Source of the DNA: Candidatus Altimarinota bacterium
GTDB taxonomy: Bacteria; Patescibacteriota; Gracilibacteria; Absconditabacterales; Absconditicoccaceae
Reading direction: 5' to 3'
Assembly (NCBI GenBank): GCA_021734475.1
Contig: JAIPIU010000001.1
Coordinates: forward strand, 218,501-282,500
Length of the DNA stretch: 64,000 nt
The position numbers and the translations under genes are program-made. The notes under the pieces were generated by a model. It saw only the letters and a list, made by a program, of their open reading frames with translations. It was not told the origin of the DNA and did no database searches. Positions 1 through 10,467 of this stretch are shown here, one piece after another. Positions within the stretch are counted from its first letter, which is position 1; each line of letters starts with the position of its first letter.

Positions 1-423
1 ATATTACTTCAATTTACACCAGCACATCCATTTTCAACTCAATTTTTGATAATATTATGATTGATAAATGTCTTTGTTCTTGTGCTAGATTATATCATCC
101 CTATACGATGAACCAAAAAATTCTGATGAACAAAACACTGAACTAGATGAAGTACTGTTTGACTTATTGTCTGAGTTATTATCTTACCAATATTGTGAAT
201 AACTATATGACCATTTGGATTGATATCACTTATATGATGACCATTTTTGTGAGCATATATTTGAGAAAAAATCTGATGAAAAGATCATAAAAAAGCTCTA
301 AAATCAGCAACAGGATCTTTTATTTGATTCCTTACTTGAACAGTTTTGAAATTGGTTTTATCTCTTATAACTTCGTTTTATTTTTTCAAAGAAGCTATCC
401 AAATTATAAAAGACATTTTATAA
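1..423 (+). CDS. DUF456-family membrane protein (5' end outside window)
   Basis: The reading frame is open from base 1 and ends at TAA; the start lies upstream of the window. Read with UGA as Gly, it gives a very hydrophobic, Gly-rich protein with the DUF456 pattern: 'GITIGPFGLISLIGGPFLGAYIGE' shortened here to its key parts, a GPFG motif followed by GPFLGAYIGE, then a K-rich loop and a final membrane segment. Several of these glycines are TGA codons, so the frame fails under the standard code. DUF456 proteins are small integral membrane proteins of unknown function. Family assignment is by motif only. Confidence 0.75.
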
Positions 424-498
424 TAATTTTAACATATTGAATTTATCTATCATATTATTATAAACAAAACATATCTTTTATATCTTATCATACAAAAA

Positions 499-654
499 AT
501 GTGTGAAAATAATAATAATGAAGTACAAGAACAATTAAAAATGTTCCCTGAAAGTGAATTAAAAGCTATAGAAAAGAATACATGAACAGAAATTATAGAT
601 ACATTTGAAGAAAAAACTGATTGAGTTCAATTAAAAATAGAATTTGCCAATTAA
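499..654 (+). CDS. small acidic hypothetical protein (51 aa)
   Basis: ATG to TAA with two in-frame TGA (Gly) codons. The product begins MCENNNNEVQEQLKMF and is hydrophilic and acidic with no membrane segment. It lies between the DUF456 gene and a hairpin terminator at 700-737, which supports its being a real transcribed gene. I do not recognise a family. Confidence 0.45.
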
Positions 655-699
655 AAGCATCAGATAAACCTTGAATTAAATAGATAATTATATAAAGAT

Positions 700-737
700 T
701 AGACAAAGTAAGATTTATCTTATGTCTAATTTTTTTT
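700..737 (+). terminator. rho-independent terminator
   Basis: The TAGACA/TGTCTA outer stem with an inner AAGAT/ATCTT pairing is followed directly by a run of T. It closes the transcript of the small gene before it. The next ATG follows immediately at 738. Confidence 0.65.
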
Positions 738-2015
738 ATGAAATCTAAATTATTAATCACTATTTTTCTTATATCTTGCATCTTCAATCTCGCGTCCAAC
801 ACAAAAGCTTATATTTTTTGACTAAAATCATCAGACAACACTATAGAAAATATTCAAGAAATAGAAAATAAATACCAAATCAGACTTCCTGTTGTTTGAT
901 TTATTTTTGATCCACGATGAAATCATATTCTAGATACTATAAATAACTTATGATCATGATTAGGTTATGATAGAGTATACCACATTACAGTATCTCCAAA
1001 TAATTTTAGTGCACAAGAAGTTATCGAATGAATTTTTGATAAAGAATATCAATCAGTTTTCAAAGCTATCAAAAACAATGATATCAAAGTAATATTCAGA
1101 ACTATGCATGAAATGAATTGATGACGATATCCTCGAGCATCTAATCCAGAATTATTCAAACAAGCCTGGATACATGTTTGGAAATTATCAAGAAAGGAAT
1201 GACTTAATCAATTTAATATATTATTTGATTTTTCAATCAATCATCGAGATATGCCTACCAATCAAACTCCATCTCAATCAGCAAAACTTATTCAATGCTC
1301 ACCATCACAAAAAGAAAAATTAAATTGTTATACTTTTGAAGATTATTATCCATGAGATAATTATGTTGACATAGTTTGAGTAAGTTTTTATAATCGATGA
1401 AAAGCCACCAGTAATAGATTACGAATAGCTCCAGAAGAAATAATAAATGATACTTCACGAAATACATTATCTAGAATGGAGAAATTATGAAAACCATTAT
1501 TTATAGACGAAGTAGCTACTACATCAGTTTATTATACTTCAGCTTATGATGCTCAAAAATCAAAAGAAATTTATAATACACAGACAGAAAGAAAAAATCA
1601 ACGATTGAAACAATTAAAAGATTTTATGTTAAAACATCATCAAATATACTGAGCTTTGTATTTCAATACAGATTATACAGATTGACTTCATTTCCCTCAA
1701 TTATGAGAAGCAGATCGATCAATTATAAATCTATATAGAGATAAATTTTATCAATGATTTTGGGATATTTACAATATTTCTAATAATAATTTTTACAAAT
1801 CCAATACTCCAAGACTATTCAATACATATGTATTCACAAAAGATTCAAAAACTATTTTAGTCCCATATACCTACAAAGATAGCTTCAAAAAAATACTAGA
1901 ATTTACAGAAAAAAGCCAAGACTTAAAATTCAAACTACTGAAAATAAATCCTGACTTATTCAAAGATAAAAAACTTAAAACTATAATATCCAAAATTCAA
2001 GAATTCTATAACTAA
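738..2015 (+). CDS. secreted glycoside hydrolase, GH26-like (425 aa)
   Basis: The N-terminus (MKSKLLITIFLISCIFNLASNTKAY) is a signal peptide with a likely Sec cleavage near residue 23. The body has the GH26 (beta-mannanase-type) pattern: the acid/base motif HEMNGGRYPR with Glu about residue 125, and a second conserved acidic strand FIDEVATTS with Glu about residue 258, the expected nucleophile position. GH26 enzymes cut beta-1,4-mannan or related glycans. Length fits a single catalytic domain plus a short C-terminal tail. The substrate cannot be told from sequence. It stands alone between a terminator and a repeat, so it may be used on host or environmental glycans. Confidence 0.65.
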
Positions 2016-2027
2016 TTCAACAAGTCA

Positions 2028-2097
2028 TTCCGGTCTTAATGACAAAGTCTGCAAGCAGAATCCGAACGAAGTGAGTCCCGCTTCAGCGGGATTATAT
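2028..2097. repeat. dispersed intergenic repeat with hairpins
   Basis: GC-richer than its surroundings. It contains CATTCCGGTC...GAATCCG arms and the perfect hairpin CCCGC TTCA GCGGG. It resembles the 'attccgg...ccggaat' elements near 20860, 47150 and 49366. It lies between convergent genes. Confidence 0.6.
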
Positions 2098-2106
2098 CAT
2101 TAACTC

Positions 2107-2472
2107 TTAACTTAACCCCGGCATTCCTCATCATCACATCATATTAGCCATATCAGATGGATCAAATCCAAGTATTTCTTTGGTTTTTTCTCCAACCACC
2201 TGTTGTGCTTTATCTTGAGCTTTTTGCATACATTTCACTATTAACCCTTCTAGTTCTTTTTTCTTGGATGGATCCAACAAAGATAGATCTTCTACATGTA
2301 ATTCTCTAAGTTTCATTTCACCACTTATATCAACTATTATAGAATCACTTTCTTCTCCATTAACATTAGTAAATTTTCATTCTTTGGCTCTTATCACAAG
2401 ATTTTTCAAAGCTTTTTGTAAAGTTTTGTACTTATCATACATTTTTTTCATTTCTCACAATTTTCCAAACAT
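2107..2472 (-). CDS. ybaB: YbaB/EbfC nucleoid-associated protein (121 aa)
   Basis: Begins MFGKLGEMKKMYDKYKTLQK and shows the standard YbaB layout: a charged N-terminal coiled helix, a central beta region (IIVDISGEMKLREL), then a helix rich in K/E/Q and a Gly/Met-rich tail (MANMMGGGMPG). The tail's three consecutive glycines are TGA codons, so it is lost under the standard code. The family forms dimers that bind DNA without strict sequence preference. In many bacteria it sits beside dnaX/recR; here it is on its own, converging with the GH26-like gene. Confidence 0.9.
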
Positions 2473-2553
2473 AATAATATATTAAATTATAAAATAATTT
2501 TTAATCAATGTTTATCGATATTTATCTTTTTCCTTTCTACTTTCAACTTTAAA

Positions 2554-3486
2554 CTAACTCTTAATTATATTATTTATTTTTTTAACCAAAGCAGAACTAT
2601 CCAATCACGCTTGTTCAAATTTATAATCTTCCAAAACAGTATTCAGTTTATCATATTCAGGATAAATAAATTTTATTCTAACTCATCCCATTCAAATTTT
2701 CTTAAATTTATCTTTCAAAAATTCTGAATAAGAACTAGGAAAAATCTGATCAAAAATCATTACAACAAGTTCATTTCTTCTTACACTTTCCCATAATTCT
2801 CACTCTATTTTAAAATCCAAATTAGATACAGCAAAATAATCCAGAGTACATCCATTAGCTTGTAATATTTGTAAGGCTTGTAAAACATTTAGCACCAATC
2901 ATCAGCTAGAAATAACCGTTCATTGTAATCCAGAAAACCCATTATTAACAAAAGATAAAATATCTTTTGATCAGACTAAATCTTTATCGATTATAGCAAA
3001 ATCCTCTAAATACATAATATCCTGAGCTAAATTATTATGATTCAATCTTATATACTTATTATTTTCTTTTGATAATATTCATAAAAGATTTTGTAAATCT
3101 CGAGGATCATATACTTCAAATCATAAGCTTAAAAAATTATGAATATCATCTATATCCATTTTTGATTTATTACCCAGTCATGCTACTCAGGTATTTAGGT
3201 TGACTATAGAAATATTTCATTTTTTTATTTGCATTAATTCATGTATCTCTCATGAATAAGACTCATCTAAGATCAAAAGAACATTCTCATATTGATCCAT
3301 ATAGCTACTAATTTGCTTTACAAAATTTTCGCTCGAATCAGTTAAAAATTTTACATCAAAAGACAAAGCATCTGGTATAAGATCAATCTTTTTTTCAAAA
3401 ATAATTAATTTATAAAAATTATCATTTCTTATGTCTTGTAAAAACAATCAATTTTTTATATAAGATGACAAATTATAAAACCCCAT
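2554..3486 (-). CDS. transketolase C-terminal-half-like protein (310 aa)
   Basis: The middle (residues about 100-150, GFEVYDPRDLQNLL...KYIRLNH) resembles the pyrimidine-binding domain of transketolase-type enzymes, where 'DP/PxD...' is followed by YIRL. The C-terminal part (GTVISSGGLVLNVLQALQIL...) matches the transketolase C-terminal domain. The N-terminal thiamine-diphosphate PP domain is absent here, so on its own it would resemble a split transketolase/DXS or E1-beta-type subunit. The sequence is divergent, and the first 80 residues are not clearly assignable. Located directly downstream of the PBP gene (39 bp) on the same strand, probably cotranscribed. Confidence 0.5.
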
Positions 3487-3524
3487 AATAAATTCTAAAA
3501 AAATTAAAAATCAATAACTAAATA

Positions 3525-5948
3525 TTATTTTTCAACTAGATTATAACTAATAATAAATCTAGCAACATCTCTAAAGACTCTTCAAGCTGTCACTCATCAC
3601 CATATACTTTTTCTAGGACGACGAATTTGTATCACTACTATATATTTTACATTTTCTTTTGTAATCAATCAAACAAAAGACGCATTTGTCCATCATATTC
3701 AGTTTTGATATTTTCATTTAAAAGATATTTGAGATGTTCAACTTTTTCATCCCAAAGTAAATCATTCTATTTTTACATTCTTTTTAAAATCAGGATTTTC
3801 TTCCATCACTTCAAAAAGAGAATCTTTCATAAGTTCAGATGTTTCTGGTTTAATTATTTGCCTAACAACCTTTCTTGTTTTGGGATGATATATATCTGTC
3901 TCTTTATCATATATTCCAGCTACTATAGTTGGTTGTACATAATATCATCAATTAACCAAAGCTGAATATCATGCAGCTATTTGAATTGGAGTTACAAGCA
4001 ATCATTGACCAAAAGCATTATTAAAATATTTAGCCAATGATACCGTAGTTACTCATTCCATACTTCATTCTTCTTCACCACCAAGTTCTATATTAGTCAG
4101 TTTACCAAATCAAAATTTATCTAGATAATTATAAAAAGTTTCTTTTCATATCTTTTGAGATATTCTAACCATTCCTACATTACAGGAATAGACTAATGCA
4201 TGTAAAAAAGAATTATCTCAAGCACACAATTCCTCTACATTTTTGATAGTATATGGTCATACTTTTACAAAGCCAGGATCATTATAAAAATCATAAGGAC
4301 GTATTTCATCTATATCATATCATATTCCCACAGTAAATGCCTTGAAAATACTTCATGGTTCATATGGTAGAGAAATATTTCTATCTTTCAGAATCCATGG
4401 TCAGTAAACATTTTTTGCAATATATTTTTCAAGAGTATAATCTTGTCTCTCATATGATTTTGCTAAAACTATTTCTCATGAACTTTTTATATAAATGGGG
4501 ACATCTAAATAATCCAAATTATCAACAATATATCAATATTCTGGAGACAACGGCTGTAAATTATATACATCATCATAATTATTTGGATCAAATGATGGTT
4601 CATTCACAGACGCTATTATCTGTCCACTAAATGGATCAAAAACTAAAACACTAATAGAATCTGATCTAAAATTTTCATTATAGTTTTTCACTATACTTTC
4701 TATTTCTCTTTGCATTCATATATCGACTGTCAAATATACATCATCTCAATGTTTTACTTCTTCAATTTCAAATTCATTTGCTCATACAGGACCAAGCCAA
4801 GCAGAAGAACGTCATATTATTTTTCAATCTTTACCACGTAATATAGAATCAAAATACTGTTCTATTCAATATATTGGAGCTCAACTTTTATGAACAAAAC
4901 CCAAAATGTTAGACATAAAAGACCCATAAGGATAATATCTAGTGCTATATGATTCCAATCATAGTCAATGTAATATCGGAATATTATTGGATGTACGTTC
5001 CAAATAATATTTTATTTTTAAATCTTTTATCAATTGAGCTATAATAGGATTAGCATCAGATAATATTTTTACATATCTATTTTCTTGAGGATAAAGATTT
5101 TTATCAAAATCTCCATATGATACCAAATATCAATATTTATCAAGCAACTTTTTCAAGGGCAGAGCATCTCTATCTTTATTTACAACATTATTAGGAATAA
5201 TATAAATATAATTATCATATTGTATATCTATATAATTAAGATTAAGTTTCTTTAATTCTTCCAAAAAATCTTCATTAGAAAAAAATCAAATATAATTTCT
5301 TGTTTTTATTCAGATTTGTATTTTTTGATCTAATCTTGATTTTATCAATGATATAGCAATATCTTTTGTAAATCAGCTCAAAATCTGACTATATTGATTA
5401 TAATATCAAGTTCGATCATATGTAAAATATCAAGTAGATATTATACCACTACCATAGTAAAAAAATTCAGGTTTAATTGGAAATAATTCTTTATTTGTAA
5501 ATGTTTCTATATTTTCAACACATCCAGTTAGATCAACTTGATTCATTCAATTTACTTCACACAAATGTTTGTATACTGCAGGAGTTATAATATCGATAAA
5601 TTTTTTCTTTTCTCATATAAATTTAGGATCAACAAAAATATTATATAATGTAATATTTTCAGTAAGTTTAACAGGACTATTAGATTTATCATAAGCATAT
5701 ATATTTCATCTATCAGCTGCCAAAAGAGATTTACTTATATGTTGTTTATTCAATACATCATCATAATAACTATGATTAACTACTTGTAAAATAAAAAGTC
5801 TCAAAATTATGATAAAAAAAAGAAAAGAAAAAAATAACAACAGATAAAAATCTTTTCAAACTTTTATATTTTTTAAAAAATGATATTTCTTAAAAAAAGA
5901 CTTTAAGCGTTCATCAAAAGATAATCTTGAACTAGTATATTTTATCAT
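3525..5948 (-). CDS. class B penicillin-binding protein, transpeptidase (807 aa)
   Basis: One N-terminal membrane segment (about residues 37-60) anchors a periplasmic/extracellular protein of PBP2/FtsI type. The transpeptidase motifs are present: SIFK (Ser about 533, preceded by MEPG), SCN (about 588) and KSGTSQ (about 735). The N-terminal dimerisation region lies before residue 500. This enzyme cross-links peptidoglycan. It could be the elongation (PBP2) or division (FtsI) enzyme; no rodA or ftsW is beside it. Under the standard code only a small fragment would be visible. Confidence 0.9.
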
Positions 5949-6105
5949 AATTATTCAATCTTAATTTATCATAAACATGAACACAAAGTTAACTATATAA
6001 GTTTTTTTTTCAATCCAAAAAAATAATTATTTTTTTAAAAAAAACAATTAAATATATCAGTTCATATCTAATTTATCAAAAACTCTAAAAAAAATGAAAA
6101 TAAAT

Positions 6106-6133
6106 TTGCAAATTCTTTTTTTTTATTTATAAT
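6106..6133 (+). promoter_or_regulatory. sigma70-type promoter for the VirB2-like gene
   Basis: TTGCAA (6106-6111) and a consensus TATAAT (6128-6133) are separated by 16 bases, about 40 bases before the ATG at 6172. The 220-bp gap it occupies separates divergent genes. Confidence 0.5.
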
Positions 6134-6171
6134 GCCATCAAATCAGTTTTAATTCCTTTTTAAAAACAAAG

Positions 6172-6573
6172 ATGAAAAAAATTCTTAATAGCTTATTTGG
6201 TTTAAGTGTATTGTGATTATTATGACTATCTACTTTTTGACTTGTAAATGCTCAAAACACTTACGGTACAACATTCTGAGATTCATCAGCCGCTTGAAAT
6301 ATATGAGTTGCATGAGCTTGAGTAGATCAATGAGATAAATTAGTAACAAGTGTAAAAACATTTATCAATCGAGTACTATGAATATTAGCTCTTATCACAT
6401 TAGTTATACTTCTTCGAGGATGATTCCAAATGGTTACTGCTGCATGAGACGACACTAAATACAAATCATGATTCAAAATTCTTAAACAAGCTTGATTTGG
6501 ATTGGCTTTCATATGATTAGCATGGTTAATTGTAAGTATGATATTTCGAGTCATATGATTAGTGACTGCTTAA
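6172..6573 (+). CDS. VirB2/TrbC-like small membrane protein (133 aa)
   Basis: A signal peptide ending in LVNAQ is followed by a short loop and two hydrophobic helices (RVLGILALITLVILLRGGFQ and GFGLAFIGLAWLIVSMIFRV) separated by a polar turn (TAAGDDTKYKSG). This layout matches VirB2/TrbC-type pilins and the small pilin-like proteins found in CPR genomes. About half of the residues around the helices are Gly or small, many encoded by TGA. It is a single-gene unit between its own promoter and a terminator. No other type IV secretion genes are in the window, so a secretion role is only inferred. Confidence 0.6.
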
Positions 6574-6593
6574 ATTAAAATTTACTTTCCAAA

Positions 6594-6622
6594 TAAAAAA
6601 ACTCGCTTAGGCGGGTTTTTTC
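6594..6622 (+). terminator. rho-independent terminator
   Basis: A-run, stem ACTCGC/GCGGGT with a TTAG loop, then TTTTTT. It follows the VirB2-like gene by 20 bp. Confidence 0.75.
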
Positions 6623-6665
6623 TTATTGAAAAATAATATATAATAACTAAAAACTAACTAACAAG

Positions 6666-6726
6666 TATTTACAGTATTTACACATTTTACAGTATTTACA
6701 CCTTTTACACCTTTTACAGTATTTAC
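6666..6726. repeat. short tandem repeat 'TTTACAGTATTTACAC'
   Basis: Imperfect head-to-tail copies of TTTACAGTATTTACA and CCTTTTACA units lie just before the dnaE start. A closely related array stands immediately before the DHH gene at 22135-22188. Confidence 0.7.
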
Positions 6727-6738
6727 TAAAATCCACAT

Positions 6739-9579
6739 ATGGATATACATGAATTTGAGCTACGCTACCGTGCATATAAATGATTAAAATACAAACTTAA
6801 TCTAGATCGAGACAACGATACTATTTTGAACTTAACGAAAATATCCAAAAAAGGAATTCCTCAAAAAACATTACAAGATCTTACTCCTGATGAGTTACAT
6901 GAAATCACATTGGAAACATATACAGATTTCAAAAAAGAATTTATAGAAAAATATAAAGACTCAAAATTTGACGAATTTACTATAAAAACATATATAGAAC
7001 GTCTAGAATACGAACTCAAAGTAATCAAAGAAATGTGATTTAATTCATACTTTTTGATAGTATCAGATTTTGTTCGTCGAGCAAAAAAAAGCAATATAGT
7101 AGTATGACCTTGAAGATGATCTGGAGCATGATCATTATTAGCTCGGGTAATTAGAATTACAGATATAGACCCTTTACCATATTGACTACTTTTCGAAAGA
7201 TTTCTAAATCCTGCTCGTATATCTATGCCTGATTTTGATATCGATTTTGAAGATACCCAAAGATACAAAGTAATAGAATATGTAAAACAAAAATATTGAG
7301 AAGATAAAGTTTGTTCAATATGAACTTTTATGCAAATGGCTAGCAAAGCTGCTTTCAAAGACGCAGCCAGAGCAATATGAATACCATTCGATAGATCAAA
7401 TCAAATATCAGCACTGATTCCAGATAAGACATCTTTGATTGATATAATCAAAAATACAGATGAAAATGAAGAACTTAGAAATATATATAATTCTGATGAC
7501 AAGATTAAGCAAGCAATGGATTTCGGAGCAAAATTAGAATGAAATATGAGACAATTGTGAGTTCATGCATGTGGAATCATAATATCACCAGAAAAAGTAA
7601 TAACATATACACCTACTCAATATAGTAAAGAAGATGATAGTACTATAATAAGCCAATACGATTGACCAACACTAGAGACAATATGACTTTTGAAAATGGA
7701 TTTTTTATGACTTAGAAATCTTTCTGTAATCAAAAATTGTATCAAAATACTAAAAAAGAAACAAGAAAAAGAATGAAAAGAATTGGAAGATATGTTTAAA
7801 GATTTTTTTGAAAACACATCTTTCCAACCACCAATCGATGATAAATATACATATGATAAAGTTTTCAAAGAAGGAGATACAACATGAATATTTCAGTTTG
7901 AATGAAGTTGAATGAGAAGATTTCTTATCAAACTTGAGCCTAATTCAATAAATGATTTAGTTGCTATGAATGCTCTATATCGTCCATGACCTATGGAATT
8001 TATTCCTACATATATAGATAGAAAACACTGAAGAGAAAAAGTAAATTATATGCATCCAGAATTAAAAGAAATTTTGGAAAAGGAATATTGAGATGAAACA
8101 GTTATAGATGAATGAAGAAAACTAGAAGAAGACCTCAAACCTATAATGAATCTAACATATTGAATAGCTGTATATCAAGAACAGTTAATTTTCCTTGTTC
8201 AAGCAATGGCATGATTTTCTCTAGCAGAAGCCGATATGCTTAGAAGATGAGTTTGAAAAAAGAAAAAAGATGTAATAGAAAAATTAAAAAAAGAGTTTAT
8301 CAAAAGATGTAAAGAATATAAAAAATACAAAAAAGAAACAGCTAAATTTATCTATGAAAAAATGATAGAACCCGCTGCTTTCTATTCTTTCAATAAATCT
8401 CATTCTGTATGTTATGCTATGATAGCGTATCAGACTGCTTATCTAAAAGCTCATTATCCAGTAGAGTTTTATGCAGCACTTATTAGATCAGTAGAAGAAG
8501 ATACAGATGAACTTAGTAATTATATCTATGAAACTCAACAACATTGAATTAATGTATTATCTCCAGATATAAACCAATCATTTAACCATGTAGCAGCAAT
8601 CTGAGAAGAGATTAGGTTGTGATTTGTATGTATCAAATGATTATGATTTGATATATGAGAATTTATACAAGAAGAAAGAAAAAATAATTGAACATTTAAA
8701 GATTTAGAAGATTTCTTGAAAAGGTGCCAAAATGTAGTTAATAAAAAATCATTAGAATGATTAATTAAATCCTGAGCATTAGATCAATTTCAAGATCGCT
8801 GAACATTATTAGACAATTCTGAAATGATATTAAACCGATCAAAATCTTCACAAAGCACAGATCAATGATTGTTTGGAATGGAGGACATAGCTTCTCAAAT
8901 TCAATTTAAAGAAATTAGAGAAACTCCAATGATGGAAAGACTTATGATGGAACAGGATGTATTTAAATCTTTTGTATCTGCCAATCCACTTGATTGATTA
9001 TATACACACCTAAAAAAATTCTCTTTTATATCACAAGTTAATAGTACAGAAAATTTTTGACCATTTATAATTACTTGATATATTAGCAATACTCAAAGAG
9101 CAAAAAAGAAATGATTTTTTATTCAAATTGAAGATATATCATCCAAATTTGAAATATTTGTAAAAGATTTATTAGATTTCAAAAAGTTCGATATTCTTAT
9201 AATCCATTGATACAAAGGTAGGTCACTTAGTATAGATAAAATAATCAGAACATCTCGTGACAATCTAATAAAAAAAGCTTGAACAAGATATGATCCTGAA
9301 ATGACAGTAATCAAAGCTAAATGACTTAGATTTGGAGAAATCAAAAAACAATTTGAACAAGCTGAGAAAGAACTTATTCCAAAAGAAGAAATACCCAAAC
9401 CAAAACCAGAACCAGAAAATTTATCATTTAGATTACCAGACAATATAGAAAAAATAAATAAAATGGTCGAAATTATAAAATCAAATCCATGAGATATACA
9501 AACACAAATATGAAACAAAGATATATCTCTAAATGAAGAATGATTACGTCAAATCAAAGCATTATTATTTACAACATAG
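6739..9579 (+). CDS. dnaE: DNA polymerase III alpha subunit lacking the PHP domain (946 aa)
   Basis: The replicative polymerase catalytic subunit. Palm motifs are clear: GPGRGSGAGSL (about 133-143) and PDFDIDFED with the catalytic aspartates about residues 165-169; thumb and fingers follow ([49 protein letters not shown]). An OB-fold region (FGPFIITGYI) and a short tail end the protein. The usual N-terminal PHP domain (about the first 240 E. coli residues) is absent: the frame has a TAA at 6727, and the ATG at 6739 starts just before the palm. All core motifs are intact, so this is not a decayed gene. Glycines in the motifs are mostly TGA. Confidence 0.93.
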
Positions 9580-9639
9580 AATCTTTCAAAAAACAAACTT
9601 AAATTATTAATTTTTAATTCTTAATTCTTAATTGAATAA

Positions 9640-10467
9640 ATGTTATCTCAAACTTTAAAAGAATTCTGACTATCAGAAAAAGAAGCTAATGTTTACTTAG
9701 CATGTCTAGAACTTGGTCATGCACCAGTAAGTTCTATAGCCAGAAATATAAATGAAAATAGAGTTACTACTTATTCTATTCTAAAAAATCTTGTAAAAGT
9801 CTGAATAGCTCAAACTCTTATAAAAAACAAATCTACTTATTATAGTGTAATATCTCCTGATAAATTACTAAAAACACGAGAAATGAAGTGTGAAAATTTC
9901 AAATCTAAATTACCAGAGTTTATGGCTATTTCACATAAATTTGACAATAAACCACAAGTTCAATTTTTTGAAGGTATTCAGTGAGTTAAACAAGCATATG
10001 AAGATATATTGAGTTCACAGACAAAAAACATTTCATCATTTCTTTGAGTATGATCAGTTTCAAAGAACTTATTAGAATACTTAAATTTGCAATTTTTGCC
10101 TCAAAGGATTAAAATATGAATACATGCAAAAGTATTATTATGTAGTAATGACCAAAAAGCTGATTATTTGGTATACAATAAAAAATCCAAACAAGCATTA
10201 ACACAGTACAAAGTTTTGGATTTTGATTTCATAAACTTATACAATGAAATCAATATTTATTGAGACAACAAAGTCTTGTTTGTACTATTCTGAGAGGATG
10301 AAATGTCAGCTCTCATAATACAAAGTAAAAAATTGCATGATAGTTTACAATCCATTTTTGATTTAAATTGGTTTATAGCAGACAAATGCTTAGCCCAAGA
10401 GAAGAAAGCAAAAACGATATCTTCTCTTCAAAAGAAAAAGAAGAAATCATCCAAAAAATCTTCGTAA
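9640..10467 (+). CDS. TrmB-family transcriptional regulator (275 aa)
   Basis: Residues 1-85 form the TrmB winged helix-turn-helix (FGLSEKEANVYLACLELG, then INENRVTTYSILKNLVKVGI). The remainder is a ligand/effector-type domain. The tail is Lys/Ser-rich (KKKKKKSSKKSS). It overlaps the following gene by 82 bp in a different frame, which implies translational coupling, so the methyltransferase fusion is the most likely partner or target. The start is preceded by TTAATTC repeats rather than a Shine-Dalgarno sequence. Confidence 0.8.

Noticed and set aside
6861..7358. Minus-strand frame of 165 residues
   Set aside because: Shadow of dnaE, whose palm motifs are read on the plus strand.
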